A stretch of 64,000 bases of DNA from Candidatus Kinetoplastibacterium sorsogonicusi (GCF_003072465.1 NZ_CP025628.1:595001-659000); one strand, 5' to 3'. Positions 17,801 through 28,487 are shown, numbered from the stretch's first letter. Numbers and translations are program-made. Notes: generated by a model not told the origin, from the sequence alone.

Positions 17801-17846
17801 ATAATTTAAAAATTAAAATATTTAATATTTATAATTTTTAAATTAT
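17801..17846. repeat. 15-bp inverted repeat in the tyrS / M23 peptidase divergent spacer
   Basis: Arms 17801-17815 and 17832-17846 pair perfectly (AT only), loop 16 bases. The same spacer also contains TACTAAAT/ATTTAGTA near 17699-17725 and AACTATA/TATAGTT near 17755-17784. The spacer must hold both divergent promoters; the role of the repeats is unknown. Confidence 0.6.
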
Positions 17847-17934
17847 ATTAATATAGTGTAATTGCATAAATAGTAAAAATAATAAATATTAGACTTATAT
17901 AAAAACAATATAATAAATTATATTGTACGAGCTC

Positions 17935-19314
17935 ATGAATCTAAGTTTCAAATCATTAAATAACATAAGAAAAAAACGAACATCAAAGATTTATTTTTTA
18001 ATAAAGTCTTTTAGTTTTGTTTTTTTGATATTATCTATATCTATATTAACATTAATTACTATAATAGTGTTAAAAGAAAATATAAATAAAAATATACCTG
18101 ATCAAACTATGATTAGGAATATTTTACCTATGCCAAACAATGTTGTTTGTGAAAAAATCTCTAATTCTTCATACTTTGTAAATGAAACTACTATTAAAAA
18201 AGGTGATAATCTTAGTAAAATATTTGAAAGATTAGATATTTCTTCTTCAGATATTAAACAATTTATTAGAAATAATCATAATTCGAAAAGTTTTCATAAG
18301 TTATTACCAGGTCGATCTATCCAATTAGCACAATATTCTGATGGCAGTATTAAATGGTTAAAGTATATACATACTCCAATTATAGATATAAATGGTAAAA
18401 TTTTTACTAAATTTTTATATATTTCTAACATAAAAAAAGGTATTTATAAAGCAGAAGAAAAAACAGTACCAACAGACCTTCAAGAAAAAATAGCAATTGG
18501 AACAATAAAATCTTCTTTTTTTAGAGCTACTGATTACTCTGATGTACCTGATGCTGTTACTATGCAAATGTTAGATATCTTAAATTCTAGAATAGATTTT
18601 ATAAGAGATGTAAGACAAGGTGATCAATTTAGAGTTATATATGAGATTTATTCTCATGAAGGTAAATATGTTGGATCAGGTAAAGTTTTAGCATTAGAAA
18701 TAAAAAATAATAACAAAACTTATAATGCAATATGGTTTAATTCAAAAAATAATAATGGATCTTATTATGATATAGAAGGTATTAATTTACGAGATTCTTT
18801 TTTAAAATCAGCAACAAAATTTAGTCGAATTAGTTCTCCATTTGGTATGAGAATACACCCTGTACATAAAACATGGACTGGTCATAGAGGTGTAGATTAT
18901 GCAGCTCCATATGGAACTCCAATATATGCTACTGCTAATGGTATAGTAGAATTTTCTGGTTGGCAAAATGGATATGGAAATGTAGTAATTATTAAACATC
19001 CAAGAAATTATTCAACTGTATATGCTCATCAAAGTCATATTGAAAAAGGCATTAAAAAAGGTATTAAAATCAATCAAGGCAAGTTAATAGGATATGTTGG
19101 CTCAACAGGCACAGCAACAGGACCTCATTTACATTATGAACTAAGAATAGGTAATAAACCTGTTAATCCACTTACAGCTAAATTACCTACTGGAAATAAA
19201 TTAATTTCATCTGAATTAATAGAATTTAAAAAGATATCAGAAAAATATATGAATCAAATAAAATATTTATCTGATTTACAAAAAACTGTACCAGATTTGA
19301 TATTTAATAAATAA
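17935..19314 (+). CDS. M23 (LytM) family peptidoglycan endopeptidase, MepM-like
   Basis: Membrane-anchored periplasmic enzyme that cuts peptide cross-links in peptidoglycan. The protein of about 459 aa has an N-terminal transmembrane helix (about residues 20-50), a LysM/OapA-like region (about 80-150), and a C-terminal M23 domain. Zinc motifs are HRGVDYAAPYGTPIYA near 315 and GPHLHYELR near 399, with a third ligand His in VYAHQSHI. I prefer the ATG at 17935 over an in-frame TTG at 17923, though neither has a strong ribosome site. It converges with erpA; anmK, often in between in relatives, is absent. Confidence 0.9.
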   Translation: MNLSFKSLNNIRKKRTSKIYFLIKSFSFVFLILSISILTLITIIVLKENINKNIPDQTMIRNILPMPNNVVCEKISNSSYFVNETTIKKGDNLSKIFERLDISSSDIKQFIRNNHNSKSFHKLLPGRSIQLAQYSDGSIKWLKYIHTPIIDINGKIFTKFLYISNIKKGIYKAEEKTVPTDLQEKIAIGTIKSSFFRATDYSDVPDAVTMQMLDILNSRIDFIRDVRQGDQFRVIYEIYSHEGKYVGSGKVLALEIKNNNKTYNAIWFNSKNNNGSYYDIEGINLRDSFLKSATKFSRISSPFGMRIHPVHKTWTGHRGVDYAAPYGTPIYATANGIVEFSGWQNGYGNVVIIKHPRNYSTVYAHQSHIEKGIKKGIKINQGKLIGYVGSTGTATGPHLHYELRIGNKPVNPLTAKLPTGNKLISSELIEFKKISEKYMNQIKYLSDLQKTVPDLIFNK

Positions 19315-19316
19315 TA

Positions 19317-19652
19317 TTATACTGAAAAAGATGAACCACATCCACATGTAGTAGTAGCATTAGGATTATTTATTAAAAATTGAGATCCTTCTATATCTTC
19401 TTTATAATCTATTTCAGATCCATATAGATATTGTATACTAATAGAGTCTATCAATAAATTTACACCATTTTTTATAATTACTGTATCATCCGTATTAATA
19501 ATCTCATCAAAAGTAAAACCGTATTGAAAACCAGAACAACCACCACCCTGTACAAAAAGTCGTAAATTTAATTTAGGATTATTTTCTTCTTTTAATAATT
19601 TTAATACCTTATTAGCTGCATTTTCAGTAAATATTATTTTATTTTCATTCAT
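19317..19652 (-). CDS. erpA: Iron-sulfur cluster insertion protein ErpA
   Basis: A-type carrier that delivers Fe-S clusters to apoproteins. The 111-aa protein has the three conserved Cys: one in [13 protein letters not shown] (about 39) and two in [11 protein letters not shown] at the end. Length and spacing match ErpA rather than IscA. It lies 24 bp after argC on the same strand and meets the M23 peptidase gene tail to tail with 2 bp between the stops. Confidence 0.95.
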   Translation of the reverse strand: MNENKIIFTENAANKVLKLLKEENNPKLNLRLFVQGGGCSGFQYGFTFDEIINTDDTVIIKNGVNLLIDSISIQYLYGSEIDYKEDIEGSQFLINNPNATTTCGCGSSFSV

Positions 19653-19676
19653 TATATTGACCTTTTTTATAAAAAT

Positions 19677-20735
19677 TTAAGGAAATATAGGAACAGTTTC
19701 TAATCCTGATATCTCTGGTAAATTAAATAATAAATTCATATTTTGTACTGCTTGACCAGCAGCTCCTTTTACCAAATTATCTTGTACTACTAAAATTACT
19801 AACAAATTATTAGTAACTTTGTGTAATGATATACGAATCTTATTTGATGCTTTAACTGATTTAGTATCTGGTAAAGATGAATATGGCATTATATCTATAA
19901 AATGTTCATCTTTATAAAATTTCTCATATAAATTTTGAAAATTATAATCTATATAATCTTTATTTAATTTAACATAAATAGTTGAAAACATACCTCTAAT
20001 CATAGGTACCAAATGCGGAACAAATATTAAATCAATATCTTTTTTATAAAGATGATTAAAATTAGCTATTATTTCAGGCTTATGTCTATGTTTTGGTAAT
20101 CCATATGCTTGAAAATTTTCTGATTTTTCAGAAAAAAGAGAATTAATTTCAAGTTTACGTCCAGAACCAGATATTCCAGATTTACAATCTGCTATTATGT
20201 TTAAATCTACTAAATTAATATTCGGATTCTTAAATAAAGGAGCTAACCCTAATAATATAGTAGTTGGATAACAGCCAGGATTTCCTATAATGTTAGCTGA
20301 TTTTATGGATTTTCTATTTAATTCAACAATACCATATTCAGATATTTGTAATAGTTCTGGACAAGAGTGTTCTATATTATAATATTCTTGGAATATTAAT
20401 GGATCTTTAAATCTAAAATCCGCAGATAAATCTATTACCTTTACATTATGTTCTATAAGTTTTTTAGCAAAATTCATTGCTATACCATGTGGAGTTGCGA
20501 AAAAAACTACATCACATGCAAGCAATTTATTAATATCTAAAGACGAAAATAATAATGACGTATGACCACGTAAATTAGTGTATAAATTAGAAACTGGTTC
20601 TCCAATTTCTTTTCTTGAAGTAATTACAGATATTGTAACATATGGATGTTGTGAAAGAATTCTTATTAATTCTATACCTGTATAACCAGTACCACCAACA
20701 ATTCCAACTTTAATTAGTTTATTTTTTTCTACCAT
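19677..20735 (-). CDS. argC: N-acetyl-gamma-glutamyl-phosphate reductase
   Basis: NADPH-dependent third step of arginine synthesis. The 352-aa protein has the nucleotide-binding start KVGIVGGTGYTGIELIR, the catalytic Cys in GNPGCYPTTILLG (about 155) and the catalytic His region LPKHRHKPEI (about 215). Type 1 length is normal. Arginine or ornithine supply would suit a nutritional symbiont; other arg genes are outside the window. It is separated from rpsI by a strong terminator, so it probably has its own promoter. Confidence 0.95.
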   Translation of the reverse strand: MVEKNKLIKVGIVGGTGYTGIELIRILSQHPYVTISVITSRKEIGEPVSNLYTNLRGHTSLLFSSLDINKLLACDVVFFATPHGIAMNFAKKLIEHNVKVIDLSADFRFKDPLIFQEYYNIEHSCPELLQISEYGIVELNRKSIKSANIIGNPGCYPTTILLGLAPLFKNPNINLVDLNIIADCKSGISGSGRKLEINSLFSEKSENFQAYGLPKHRHKPEIIANFNHLYKKDIDLIFVPHLVPMIRGMFSTIYVKLNKDYIDYNFQNLYEKFYKDEHFIDIMPYSSLPDTKSVKASNKIRISLHKVTNNLLVILVVQDNLVKGAAGQAVQNMNLLFNLPEISGLETVPIFP

Positions 20736-20778
20736 TATTAATTACTCCAAAAATATAGTATTTATTAAATAACATAAA

Positions 20779-20799
20779 AGGTCGCTAATAAAGCGACCT
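20779..20799 (-). terminator. Intrinsic terminator of the rplM-rpsI operon
   Basis: On the minus strand AGGTCGCT, loop TTATT, AGCGACCT, followed at once by TTTT. The 8-bp stem has five G-C pairs, striking in this AT-rich sequence. It lies 37 bp past the rpsI stop and before argC. This is the best classic Rho-independent terminator in the window. Confidence 0.9.
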
Positions 20800-20835
20800 A
20801 AAGAATTATTACTATATAAATCAATAAATAGTAAA

Positions 20836-21228
20836 TTATCTTTTACTAAATTGTTTACGACGACGAGCTTTACGCAGACCAGGTTTTTTTCTTTCTACTT
20901 CTCTAGCATCACGAGTCATTAAGCCTGCTCCTGATAAAGTAGATTTTAAACTATTTTCATATTCTACCAAGGCTCTAGCTATTCCTAACCTAATGGCTCC
21001 AGCTTGACCTGTTTCTCCTCCACCATGCACATTTGCTTTAATATCAAAAAAATCTAAATAATTAGTTAAATGTAATGGTTGCCTTACAATCATACGACCA
21101 GTTTCTCTTGCAAAAAAATCATCGACAGGCTTACCATTCACAATAATATTACCAGATCCTTTTTTTAAAAAAACACGAGCTACTGAAGTTTTTCTACGAC
21201 CTGTTCCATAGTTCCAGTTATCTATCAT
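20836..21228 (-). CDS. rpsI: 30S ribosomal protein S9
   Basis: The 130-aa protein shows [12 protein letters not shown] near the N-terminus, [19 protein letters not shown] in the middle and the basic C-terminal tail ending RRRKQFSKR, which reaches the ribosomal P site. It follows rplM by 11 bp in the universal rplM-rpsI operon and is followed by a GC-rich terminator. Confidence 0.98.
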   Translation of the reverse strand: MIDNWNYGTGRRKTSVARVFLKKGSGNIIVNGKPVDDFFARETGRMIVRQPLHLTNYLDFFDIKANVHGGGETGQAGAIRLGIARALVEYENSLKSTLSGAGLMTRDAREVERKKPGLRKARRRKQFSKR

Positions 21229-21239
21229 AAATATATTCC

Positions 21240-21671
21240 TTAGATTTCTAAAAGCTTAGGTTGTTGAGCTGAATGTGGATGTTCAGAACCAGCATATATT
21301 TTTAATTTTTTGATCATTGCATATCCTAATGGTCCTTTAGGTAACATACCTTTCACAGCTTTTAGAACTGCTCTACCAGGAAATTTTTGTTGTAATTTTT
21401 CAAAACTAGTTTCTTTAATACCACCTGGATATGTTGTGTGATGATAATATTTTTTATTATATAATTTTCTTCCAGAAACAGCAATTTCAGATGCATTAAT
21501 TATAACTATGAAATCACCAACATCAACATGTGGAGTGAACTCTGGTTTATGCTTTCCTCTTAATCGATGTGCAACTTCGCTGGCTACACGTCCAAGTATT
21601 TTATTTTTAGCATCAACAACAAACCAATTACGTTCGACTTCATGTGGTTTAGACACAAACGTCTTTTTCAT
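21240..21671 (-). CDS. rplM: 50S ribosomal protein L13
   Basis: The 143-aa protein has the conserved [17 protein letters not shown] start, [19 protein letters not shown], the [10 protein letters not shown] core and the GMLPKGPLG motif. L13 is an early assembly protein of the large subunit. First gene of the rplM-rpsI operon; the promoter should lie in the spacer toward pmbA (21672-21820). Confidence 0.98.
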   Translation of the reverse strand: MKKTFVSKPHEVERNWFVVDAKNKILGRVASEVAHRLRGKHKPEFTPHVDVGDFIVIINASEIAVSGRKLYNKKYYHHTTYPGGIKETSFEKLQQKFPGRAVLKAVKGMLPKGPLGYAMIKKLKIYAGSEHPHSAQQPKLLEI

Positions 21672-21820
21672 CTTTGTCCTTACTAAGTTGATTAAATGAT
21701 TCTAATAATATACTTATTAAATACCTGATCATTATTAACTAGACAGTGTATCTAATGTATTATTAGATTTTAAGATTGTACATTTGTATTTTCAATACAG
21801 CAAGATAGTTTTATAAATTG

Positions 21821-23185
21821 TTAAGATCCAGCGACAGACATTTTTTCTAATAAAATTGAACCAGACATCTTATTATCTCTAATAATAATATCAGAACCTA
21901 TTGCAATAATATCTTTAAACATGCTTATAAGATTACCAGCTATAGTAATTTCTTCTACTGGATATAATATTTCTCCATTTTCTACCCAATATCCAAAAGC
22001 ACCTCTAGAATAATCACCAGTCACATAATTTGTTCCATGACCGATTAATTCTGTAACTAATAAACCTCTATTCATTTTTTTTAATAGATCAGAAAAACTA
22101 TATGTTAATTCATCTTTATTAGATTTAATCAAAAGATTATGAAAACCACCTGCATTACCAGTTGAAATCATTCCTAACTTTTTTGCAGAATAATTTGATA
22201 AAAAATAACCCTCTAAAGTACCAGATTTTACTATGTTTCTAGTTTTTGTTCTTACTCCTTCAACATCAAAAGACGAGCTACCAATTTGTCCTATAATATA
22301 TGGATCATCAACTATATCTATAAAGTCTGAAAAAATTTTTTTTCCTAAATGATTTTGTAAAAAACTAGCTTTTCTATATAAATTAGATCCATTTATAGCA
22401 TGTGATAAAGCACTTAATAGACTTAAAGCTACAGGAGCTTCAAATATAACAGGATAAAAATTTGTAGGAATACGTTTTGCTGATAATCTACTTAATGAAC
22501 GTTTTGCAGCTATTTCACCTAATTTATCAGCGCTCATTAATTTATTAGGATTACAATTAGATTCATACCAATAATCTCTTTGCATATTATTATTCAGAGC
22601 AGCTATTGGTACAGAAGAAATAGTATAATTAGAATAAGCTTTATATCCTGAAAATCCTAAAGTATTACCGATTAAAAATTGAACATTTTGAGCATCAAAA
22701 CTTGATCCTTCTGTATTAACTATTTTAGGATCTACAGACAAAGCAGTTTGTTCTGCTAATAAAGTAAAATTTATCATATCATTTAATGATAAATTTAATG
22801 CATGGCATACCTTAAAGTCTGGAAATTCTGTAGCTAACATATCTTTATCAGGTAATCCAGAGTATTCATCTATAGCAATATTTTTTGCTATATGTATAGC
22901 AGATTTTACAGTACGATAAATTGCATCATTAGAGAAATCTGAACTAGATGCACTACCACTAGCTTTACCAATATATACAGTTAAATCAATACCCCTTTCA
23001 TTATATTTTTCAACATTTTCTATGTCATTTTTTCTAGATGACACTGACAGGCCATTTGTTTCAGAAATAATTACATAAGCATCAGTAGCTCCCAATTGTA
23101 GAGCATATTTTATTGCTTTATCTTTAATTTCTGCAAAAAATAAATTTTTTTCTTCTAATGGCAAAAATGATTCAACATTAATCAT
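21821..23185 (-). CDS. pmbA: Metalloprotease PmbA (TldE)
   Basis: Subunit of the TldD/TldE protease, which in other bacteria processes peptides and acts on antitoxins. The 454-aa protein has the family N-terminal domain (ALQLGATDAYVIISETNGLS) and the C-terminal signatures GLLVTELIGHGTNYVTGDYS and AFGYWVENGEI near 385-410. PmbA lacks the zinc HExxxH site, which belongs to its partner TldD (not in this window). Divergent from the esterase gene. Confidence 0.93.
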   Translation of the reverse strand: MINVESFLPLEEKNLFFAEIKDKAIKYALQLGATDAYVIISETNGLSVSSRKNDIENVEKYNERGIDLTVYIGKASGSASSSDFSNDAIYRTVKSAIHIAKNIAIDEYSGLPDKDMLATEFPDFKVCHALNLSLNDMINFTLLAEQTALSVDPKIVNTEGSSFDAQNVQFLIGNTLGFSGYKAYSNYTISSVPIAALNNNMQRDYWYESNCNPNKLMSADKLGEIAAKRSLSRLSAKRIPTNFYPVIFEAPVALSLLSALSHAINGSNLYRKASFLQNHLGKKIFSDFIDIVDDPYIIGQIGSSSFDVEGVRTKTRNIVKSGTLEGYFLSNYSAKKLGMISTGNAGGFHNLLIKSNKDELTYSFSDLLKKMNRGLLVTELIGHGTNYVTGDYSRGAFGYWVENGEILYPVEEITIAGNLISMFKDIIAIGSDIIIRDNKMSGSILLEKMSVAGS

Positions 23186-23220
23186 CGCTATCCAATATAA
23201 ACATAATTAATAAAAATAAT

Positions 23221-23248
23221 TAAATTATAAAATATATTTTATAATTTA
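23221..23248. repeat. 28-bp perfect palindrome in the pmbA / esterase divergent spacer
   Basis: Bases 23221-23234 are the exact reverse complement of 23235-23248, with no loop bases and A/T only. The spacer is 137 bp and holds two divergent promoters. The repeat could be an operator or a cruciform-forming site; no protein that would bind it is known here. Confidence 0.65.
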
Positions 23249-23322
23249 TATTTAATTAATAAAGTGCTATTTGATTTAAATATAACTTTATTAAGCATAA
23301 ATGTAAAAAATTATCACAAAAT

Positions 23323-23991
23323 ATGGATATATTAAACAATAAAATAACAAATATATTGCAAATAAATAATAAATCTCTTTATACGGTAATATGCATTCAT
23401 GGTTTAGGTGCTAACAGATATGATTTATTAACAATATATAATATGTGTAATTTAAATAAAAAACAGCATATAAAATTTTTATTTTTAGAAGCTGCATACC
23501 AGTATATTACATTCAATAAATCTCATATGAGAGCATGGTTTGATATATATAATTTAGAAACATTAGATCTAAATATAAACGATATTTATCAAACAATTAA
23601 TGAAATTAGCAAAGTTATTATGTTAGAAAATAAAAAAGGCATTCCGAATTCTAACATAATCATAATAGGTTTTTCACAAGGTGCAATAATTGCATTATCA
23701 ACATTAATTAGTATTGATATTATTAATCCTATGGCAGGAATTATTTCATTATCTGGTTATATACCTGATATTTTATATGAAAAAATCAATCTTAGATATG
23801 TAAATACACCTATTATGTTTGCACATGGAAAATATGATAATATCATTCCAATTATAAATGCTAAGCAATCTTTTAATTATATGAAAAATTTTTTTCCAAA
23901 TATCATATATAGAGAATACAATATGAATCATACAATATGTAATTCTGAAATAAATGATATATCAGAATTTATAAATAAAAATTTAAAATAA
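23323..23991 (+). CDS. Phospholipase/carboxylesterase family hydrolase
   Basis: The 222-aa cytosolic serine hydrolase has the family signs: IHGLGANRYDL near residue 24, HMRAWFDIY near 68 (the (M)RAWYDI signature), the nucleophile elbow GFSQGA near 115, AHGKYDNIIPI (Asp) near 166, and His in NMNHTICN near 200. Family members hydrolyse short acyl or thio esters. No neighbour suggests a substrate; gltX follows after 155 bp of AT-rich spacer. Confidence 0.88.
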   Translation: MDILNNKITNILQINNKSLYTVICIHGLGANRYDLLTIYNMCNLNKKQHIKFLFLEAAYQYITFNKSHMRAWFDIYNLETLDLNINDIYQTINEISKVIMLENKKGIPNSNIIIIGFSQGAIIALSTLISIDIINPMAGIISLSGYIPDILYEKINLRYVNTPIMFAHGKYDNIIPIINAKQSFNYMKNFFPNIIYREYNMNHTICNSEINDISEFINKNLK

Positions 23992-24146
23992 AAATATCTA
24001 ATTTAAATTTATTTATATACTTAATTTTAAACTAAAATTTATAATATATAAAACATCATTAATCATATATTTATTCAAGTAATAATTTATTTTTCAAATA
24101 TTTATTATGATTATATAAATATATTCCATACATTTATAATATAGAT

Positions 24147-25553
24147 ATGATAAATAATAATTCACAATCAATGCGTGTACGTTTTGCTCCTTCACCAACA
24201 GGTTATTTACATCTTGGTGGAGTTAGAACTGCTATTTTTTGCTGGGCCTTAGCCAAACATTATAATGGTAAATTTATATTAAGAATAGAAGATACTGATA
24301 CAGAAAGATCTACCCAAGCAGCAGTTGAAGCAATACTTGATAGTCTTAAATGGCTGGATATAAATCCAGATGAAGGACCATATTATCAAATGCAACGTAT
24401 AGAAAGATACAATGAGGTTATAAATCAAATGCTAAATGAAGGTACTGCATATTATTGTTATTCTTCCCAGGAAGATATAGAATTTATGCGTAATATAGCA
24501 AAAGATAAAGGATTAAAACCAAAATATGATTATACATGGCGTCCAGAAATAGGCAAAAATTTACCAACGATTCCGAAAGATAAAAAACCTGTAGTTAGAT
24601 TTAAAAATAATAAAATTGGAATTACAGAATGGGAAGATATTATTAAGGGTCATATTTCTTTTAATAATGATGAATTAGATGATTTTGTTTTAGTAAGATC
24701 AAATGGGATTCCAACTTATAACTTTTGTGTAGTTGTAGATGATTTGGATATGAATATTACACATATTTTACGTGGTGAAGATCATATAAATAATACACCT
24801 AAACAATTAAATCTTATTAAAGCGTTAAAAAAAATACCACCTAAATACGGTCATATTCCTATGATTTTAGGATCAGATAATAAAAAATTATCTAAAAGAC
24901 ATGGAGATATTAGTCTTCTTGAATACAAAAAAAACGGATATCTACCTGAGGCTATTATTAACTATTTAGCTAGATTAGGATGGAGTCATGGAGATAGCGA
25001 AATCTTTAGCAGAACAGAATTGATAAAATGGTTTGATATATCAAAAATATCTAAATCATCAGCTAAATGGGATTTGAAAAAATTAAAATGGATAAATGCA
25101 CATTATATAAAACATTCTAATAATAATAGATTAAAAGAATTAATCTTACCATATCTTATAGAAAAAGGTTTTAATATAACAATTTGTAATTTAGATGAAA
25201 TTATAGAATTACTAAAAAATAGATCAGATACTATTCTCGATATGGCTAATCAAGCATCTATTTTTTATGAAGAAGTGAATATTAAAAATTTAAATTTTAA
25301 TAAAAATACAATGAATTACATTCAAGATTTTTATCATCAATTACATAATATAGAATGGAATAAAAATCAAATATCTAATGTAATTAAATTTTTAGTAAAT
25401 AAACACCATATTAATATGTTTGAGCTATGTTATCCAATAAGATTAGCAATTACAGGCAGAGAAAAAACACCATCAATTGATTCATTATTAGCTATTTTAG
25501 GTAAGCAAAAAGTATTATCTAGATTAGAAAAATTTATTAAAAATAATAGTTAA
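24147..25553 (+). CDS. gltX: Glutamyl-tRNA synthetase
   Basis: Class I synthetase charging tRNA-Glu (and tRNA-Gln in organisms using GatCAB). The 468-aa protein has PSPTGYLHLGGVRTAIF near residue 17, YNFCVVVDDLDMNITHILRG near 195, and the KMSKS-type motif DNKKLSKRHGDIS near 250. The C-terminal anticodon-binding helices (AITGREKTPSIDSLLAILG) are complete. No ribosome site stands out at the ATG. A short palindrome separates it from nrdA. Confidence 0.97.
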   Translation: MINNNSQSMRVRFAPSPTGYLHLGGVRTAIFCWALAKHYNGKFILRIEDTDTERSTQAAVEAILDSLKWLDINPDEGPYYQMQRIERYNEVINQMLNEGTAYYCYSSQEDIEFMRNIAKDKGLKPKYDYTWRPEIGKNLPTIPKDKKPVVRFKNNKIGITEWEDIIKGHISFNNDELDDFVLVRSNGIPTYNFCVVVDDLDMNITHILRGEDHINNTPKQLNLIKALKKIPPKYGHIPMILGSDNKKLSKRHGDISLLEYKKNGYLPEAIINYLARLGWSHGDSEIFSRTELIKWFDISKISKSSAKWDLKKLKWINAHYIKHSNNNRLKELILPYLIEKGFNITICNLDEIIELLKNRSDTILDMANQASIFYEEVNIKNLNFNKNTMNYIQDFYHQLHNIEWNKNQISNVIKFLVNKHHINMFELCYPIRLAITGREKTPSIDSLLAILGKQKVLSRLEKFIKNNS

Positions 25554-25566
25554 ATGAATTTAATTG

Positions 25567-25584
25567 TTTTATTAATTAATAAAA
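25567..25584. repeat. 18-bp palindrome between gltX and nrdA
   Basis: TTTTATTAA followed directly by TTAATAAAA, ending nine bases before the nrdA ATG. It could act as a 3' hairpin for gltX or as an operator for nrdA. It does not fit the NrdR box pattern (see rejected items). Confidence 0.5.
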
Positions 25585-25593
25585 TGGATTTTT

Positions 25594-28455
25594 ATGAAAA
25601 ATAATACTTTACAACATAATTTGGAAAATTTTTATTTTCAAGAAGAATATTTAAATAATTTAGAAAAAAATTTTTCATCAATAAAATATAATGTGATTCG
25701 TCGAGATGGATCTTTAGTCAATTTTGCTGTTAACAAAATTTCTATAGCCATTAAAAAATCATTTATTGCTATACATGGAAATTCTGTGGAAAATTCTTCT
25801 AGTATTAGAAAATTAATAGAAAATTTGACATATCAAACTATAAATTCTTTATTAAAAAATAAACCATCCGGTGGTAATTTTCATATAGAAGAAATTCAAG
25901 ATCAAGTAGAATTATCTCTTATGAAATCAGGTGAACATGATGTAGCAAGAGCTTATGTGATATATCGTGAAAAAAGAAATCAAGAAAGAAAAATTAAAAA
26001 TAATAAAGAATTTAATGATATAAAAATATATATTAATGATAATGGTAATAAAAAACTATTAGATATATATGCACTTCAATCTATTATTAATGAAGCTACA
26101 ACTGATTTAAATTGTTCCATTGATAAATCATCGATCTTACAAGAAACCATAAAAAATTTATATGATGGTGTATCAATAGATGAAGTGCTAAAGTCTATTA
26201 TATTATCTTCAAGATCTAAAATAGAAAAAGATCCTGCATATAATCAAGTAACTGCTAGATTATTAATGTATAAAATTAGAAAAGAAGTATTGAATCAAGA
26301 ATATTTACAATCACAGATGCAAGAAAAATATGAAAAATATTTACCTGAATTTATTAAAATAGGAATAAATTCAGGATTGTTATCTAAAGATATGGAAACA
26401 TTTAATATAGAAAAATTAAGTAAAAATATAATTGCTAAAAGAGATCTTCAATTCAAATATCTAGGGTTACAAACATTGTATGATAGATATTTTTTACATA
26501 TAAAAGGTAAAAGAATAGAGTTACCACAAATATTTTTTATGAGAGTAGCTATGGGTTTAGCTATCAAAGAAGAAGATAAAGATAATAAAGCTATAGAATT
26601 TTATAATTTGTTATCTTCTTTCGATTTTATGTGTTCTACACCAACATTATTTAATTCTGGTACTATTTATTCACAATTATCTTCATGTTATTTAACTACA
26701 GTACCAGATAATTTAATAGGAATATATGATTCTATTAAAGATAATGCTTTGCTTGCTAAATATGCTGGTGGACTTGGAAATGATTGGACTCCTGTACGTG
26801 CATTACATAGTCATATAAAAGGTACAAATGGTGAAAGTCAAGGTATAGTACCTTTTTTAAAAGTAGTAAATGACACTGCACTAGCAGTTAATCAAGGTGG
26901 GAAAAGAAAAGGTGCAGTTTGTACTTATTTAGAAACTTGGCATTTAGACATTGAAGAATTTTTAGAATTACGTAAAAATACTGGTGATGAACGCAGAAGA
27001 ACACATGATATGAATACTGCAAATTGGATTCCAGATCTTTTTATGAAGCGTGTAATGGAAAATAAAGAATGGACATTATTTTCACCTTCAGATTGTCCTG
27101 ATTTGCATGAAAAATATGGAAAATCATTTGAAATCTCATATTTAAAATATGAAGAAAAAGTTAATAATGGTGAAATTAAGCTATTTAAAAAAATACCAGC
27201 AGTATCTTTATGGCGCAAAATGTTATCAATGTTATTTGAAACAGGACATCCTTGGATTACATTTAAAGATCCTTGTAATATACGCTCTCCTCAACAACAT
27301 AATGGTGTTGTACATAGCTCTAATTTATGTACAGAAATTACTCTAAATACTAACGAAGAAGAAATAGCTGTTTGTAATTTAGGATCTATTAATCTAGCTT
27401 CTCATATTAAAGTTAATGATGATGGTTTATTTAGCTTAGATATAGAAAAATTAAAAAAAACTATAAAAATAGGTATGAGGATTTTAGATAATGTAATAGA
27501 TATAAATTTTTATGCTGTAGAAAAAGCTAAGAAAGCTAATAAAAAACACCGTCCTATAGGTTTAGGAATTATGGGATTTCAAGATGCTTTACATATTATG
27601 AGAATTCCTTATGCTTCTACAGAAGCTATAAAATTTGCAGATTACTCTATGGAAATTATAGCTTACTATACTTATTTTGCATCAAGTGAATTAGCTAAGG
27701 AAAGAGGATCTTATGAAACATTTAATGGATCTTTATGGTCAAAAAATATGCTTCCTCAAGATACTATTGAATTATTAAAAAATGAAAGAGAAAACTACAT
27801 AGACATAGATAATAGTAGTCAAATTGATTGGAGTTCTTTAAGGGATCATATTAAACAATATGGTATGCGTAATTCTAATTGTTTAGCTATAGCTCCTACT
27901 GCTACCATATCAAATATTATTGGAGTATCAGCTAGTATTGAACCAACATTTCAAAATTTATATGTAAAATCTAATTTATCTGGAGAATTTACTATTATAA
28001 ATGAATATTTAGTATATGATTTAAAAAAGCTAAATATTTGGGATGAAGTAATGATATCTGATATCAAATATTTTAATGGTAGTCTTGCAAATATAGATAG
28101 AATTCCAAATGAATTAAAAATTTTATATGCTACAGCATTTGAAATAGATAGCAAATGGCTTGTAGAATGTGCTTCTAGACGTCAAAAATGGATAGATCAA
28201 TCTCAATCTTTAAATATATATATATCAGGAGTATCTGGTAAAAAATTAGATGAAACTTATAAATTAGCATGGATTAAAGGTCTTAAAACTACTTATTATT
28301 TAAGAACTATGAGTGCTACATATGCTGAAAAATCTACTGGTAACGGTGGAGAACTTAATTCAGTTTCTTTTAGCTCGAAAAATATAAATCTACTACAATC
28401 ATGTAAGATGAAAATTGGACATAATGATATAGAGGAATGTGAAGTATGTCAGTAA
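25594..28455 (+). CDS. nrdA: Ribonucleoside-diphosphate reductase class Ia, alpha subunit
   Basis: Large catalytic subunit reducing ribonucleotides to deoxyribonucleotides. The 953-aa protein has an N-terminal ATP-cone (VIRRDGSLVNFAVNKISIAI from about 35, through about 130), the first redox Cys in STPTLFNSGT/SSCYLTTVP near 360, the active site SSNLCTEIT near 577, the radical-transfer tyrosines in TYYLRTMSATY near 906, and the C-terminal Cys pair CEVCQ. Length is usual for betaproteobacteria. It is 32 bp ahead of nrdB. The NrdR repressor gene usually found near glyA is missing from its place. Confidence 0.97.
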   Translation: MKNNTLQHNLENFYFQEEYLNNLEKNFSSIKYNVIRRDGSLVNFAVNKISIAIKKSFIAIHGNSVENSSSIRKLIENLTYQTINSLLKNKPSGGNFHIEEIQDQVELSLMKSGEHDVARAYVIYREKRNQERKIKNNKEFNDIKIYINDNGNKKLLDIYALQSIINEATTDLNCSIDKSSILQETIKNLYDGVSIDEVLKSIILSSRSKIEKDPAYNQVTARLLMYKIRKEVLNQEYLQSQMQEKYEKYLPEFIKIGINSGLLSKDMETFNIEKLSKNIIAKRDLQFKYLGLQTLYDRYFLHIKGKRIELPQIFFMRVAMGLAIKEEDKDNKAIEFYNLLSSFDFMCSTPTLFNSGTIYSQLSSCYLTTVPDNLIGIYDSIKDNALLAKYAGGLGNDWTPVRALHSHIKGTNGESQGIVPFLKVVNDTALAVNQGGKRKGAVCTYLETWHLDIEEFLELRKNTGDERRRTHDMNTANWIPDLFMKRVMENKEWTLFSPSDCPDLHEKYGKSFEISYLKYEEKVNNGEIKLFKKIPAVSLWRKMLSMLFETGHPWITFKDPCNIRSPQQHNGVVHSSNLCTEITLNTNEEEIAVCNLGSINLASHIKVNDDGLFSLDIEKLKKTIKIGMRILDNVIDINFYAVEKAKKANKKHRPIGLGIMGFQDALHIMRIPYASTEAIKFADYSMEIIAYYTYFASSELAKERGSYETFNGSLWSKNMLPQDTIELLKNERENYIDIDNSSQIDWSSLRDHIKQYGMRNSNCLAIAPTATISNIIGVSASIEPTFQNLYVKSNLSGEFTIINEYLVYDLKKLNIWDEVMISDIKYFNGSLANIDRIPNELKILYATAFEIDSKWLVECASRRQKWIDQSQSLNIYISGVSGKKLDETYKLAWIKGLKTTYYLRTMSATYAEKSTGNGGELNSVSFSSKNINLLQSCKMKIGHNDIEECEVCQ

Positions 28456-28487
28456 AATAAGTTTTTATAAGTTTTTAAAGGTAAAAA

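Noticed and set aside
25567..25584. NrdR box upstream of nrdA
   Set aside because: The palindrome TTTTATTAATTAATAAAA does not fit the NrdR consensus (ACACWATATATWGTGT-like) and there is no second box at the usual spacing.
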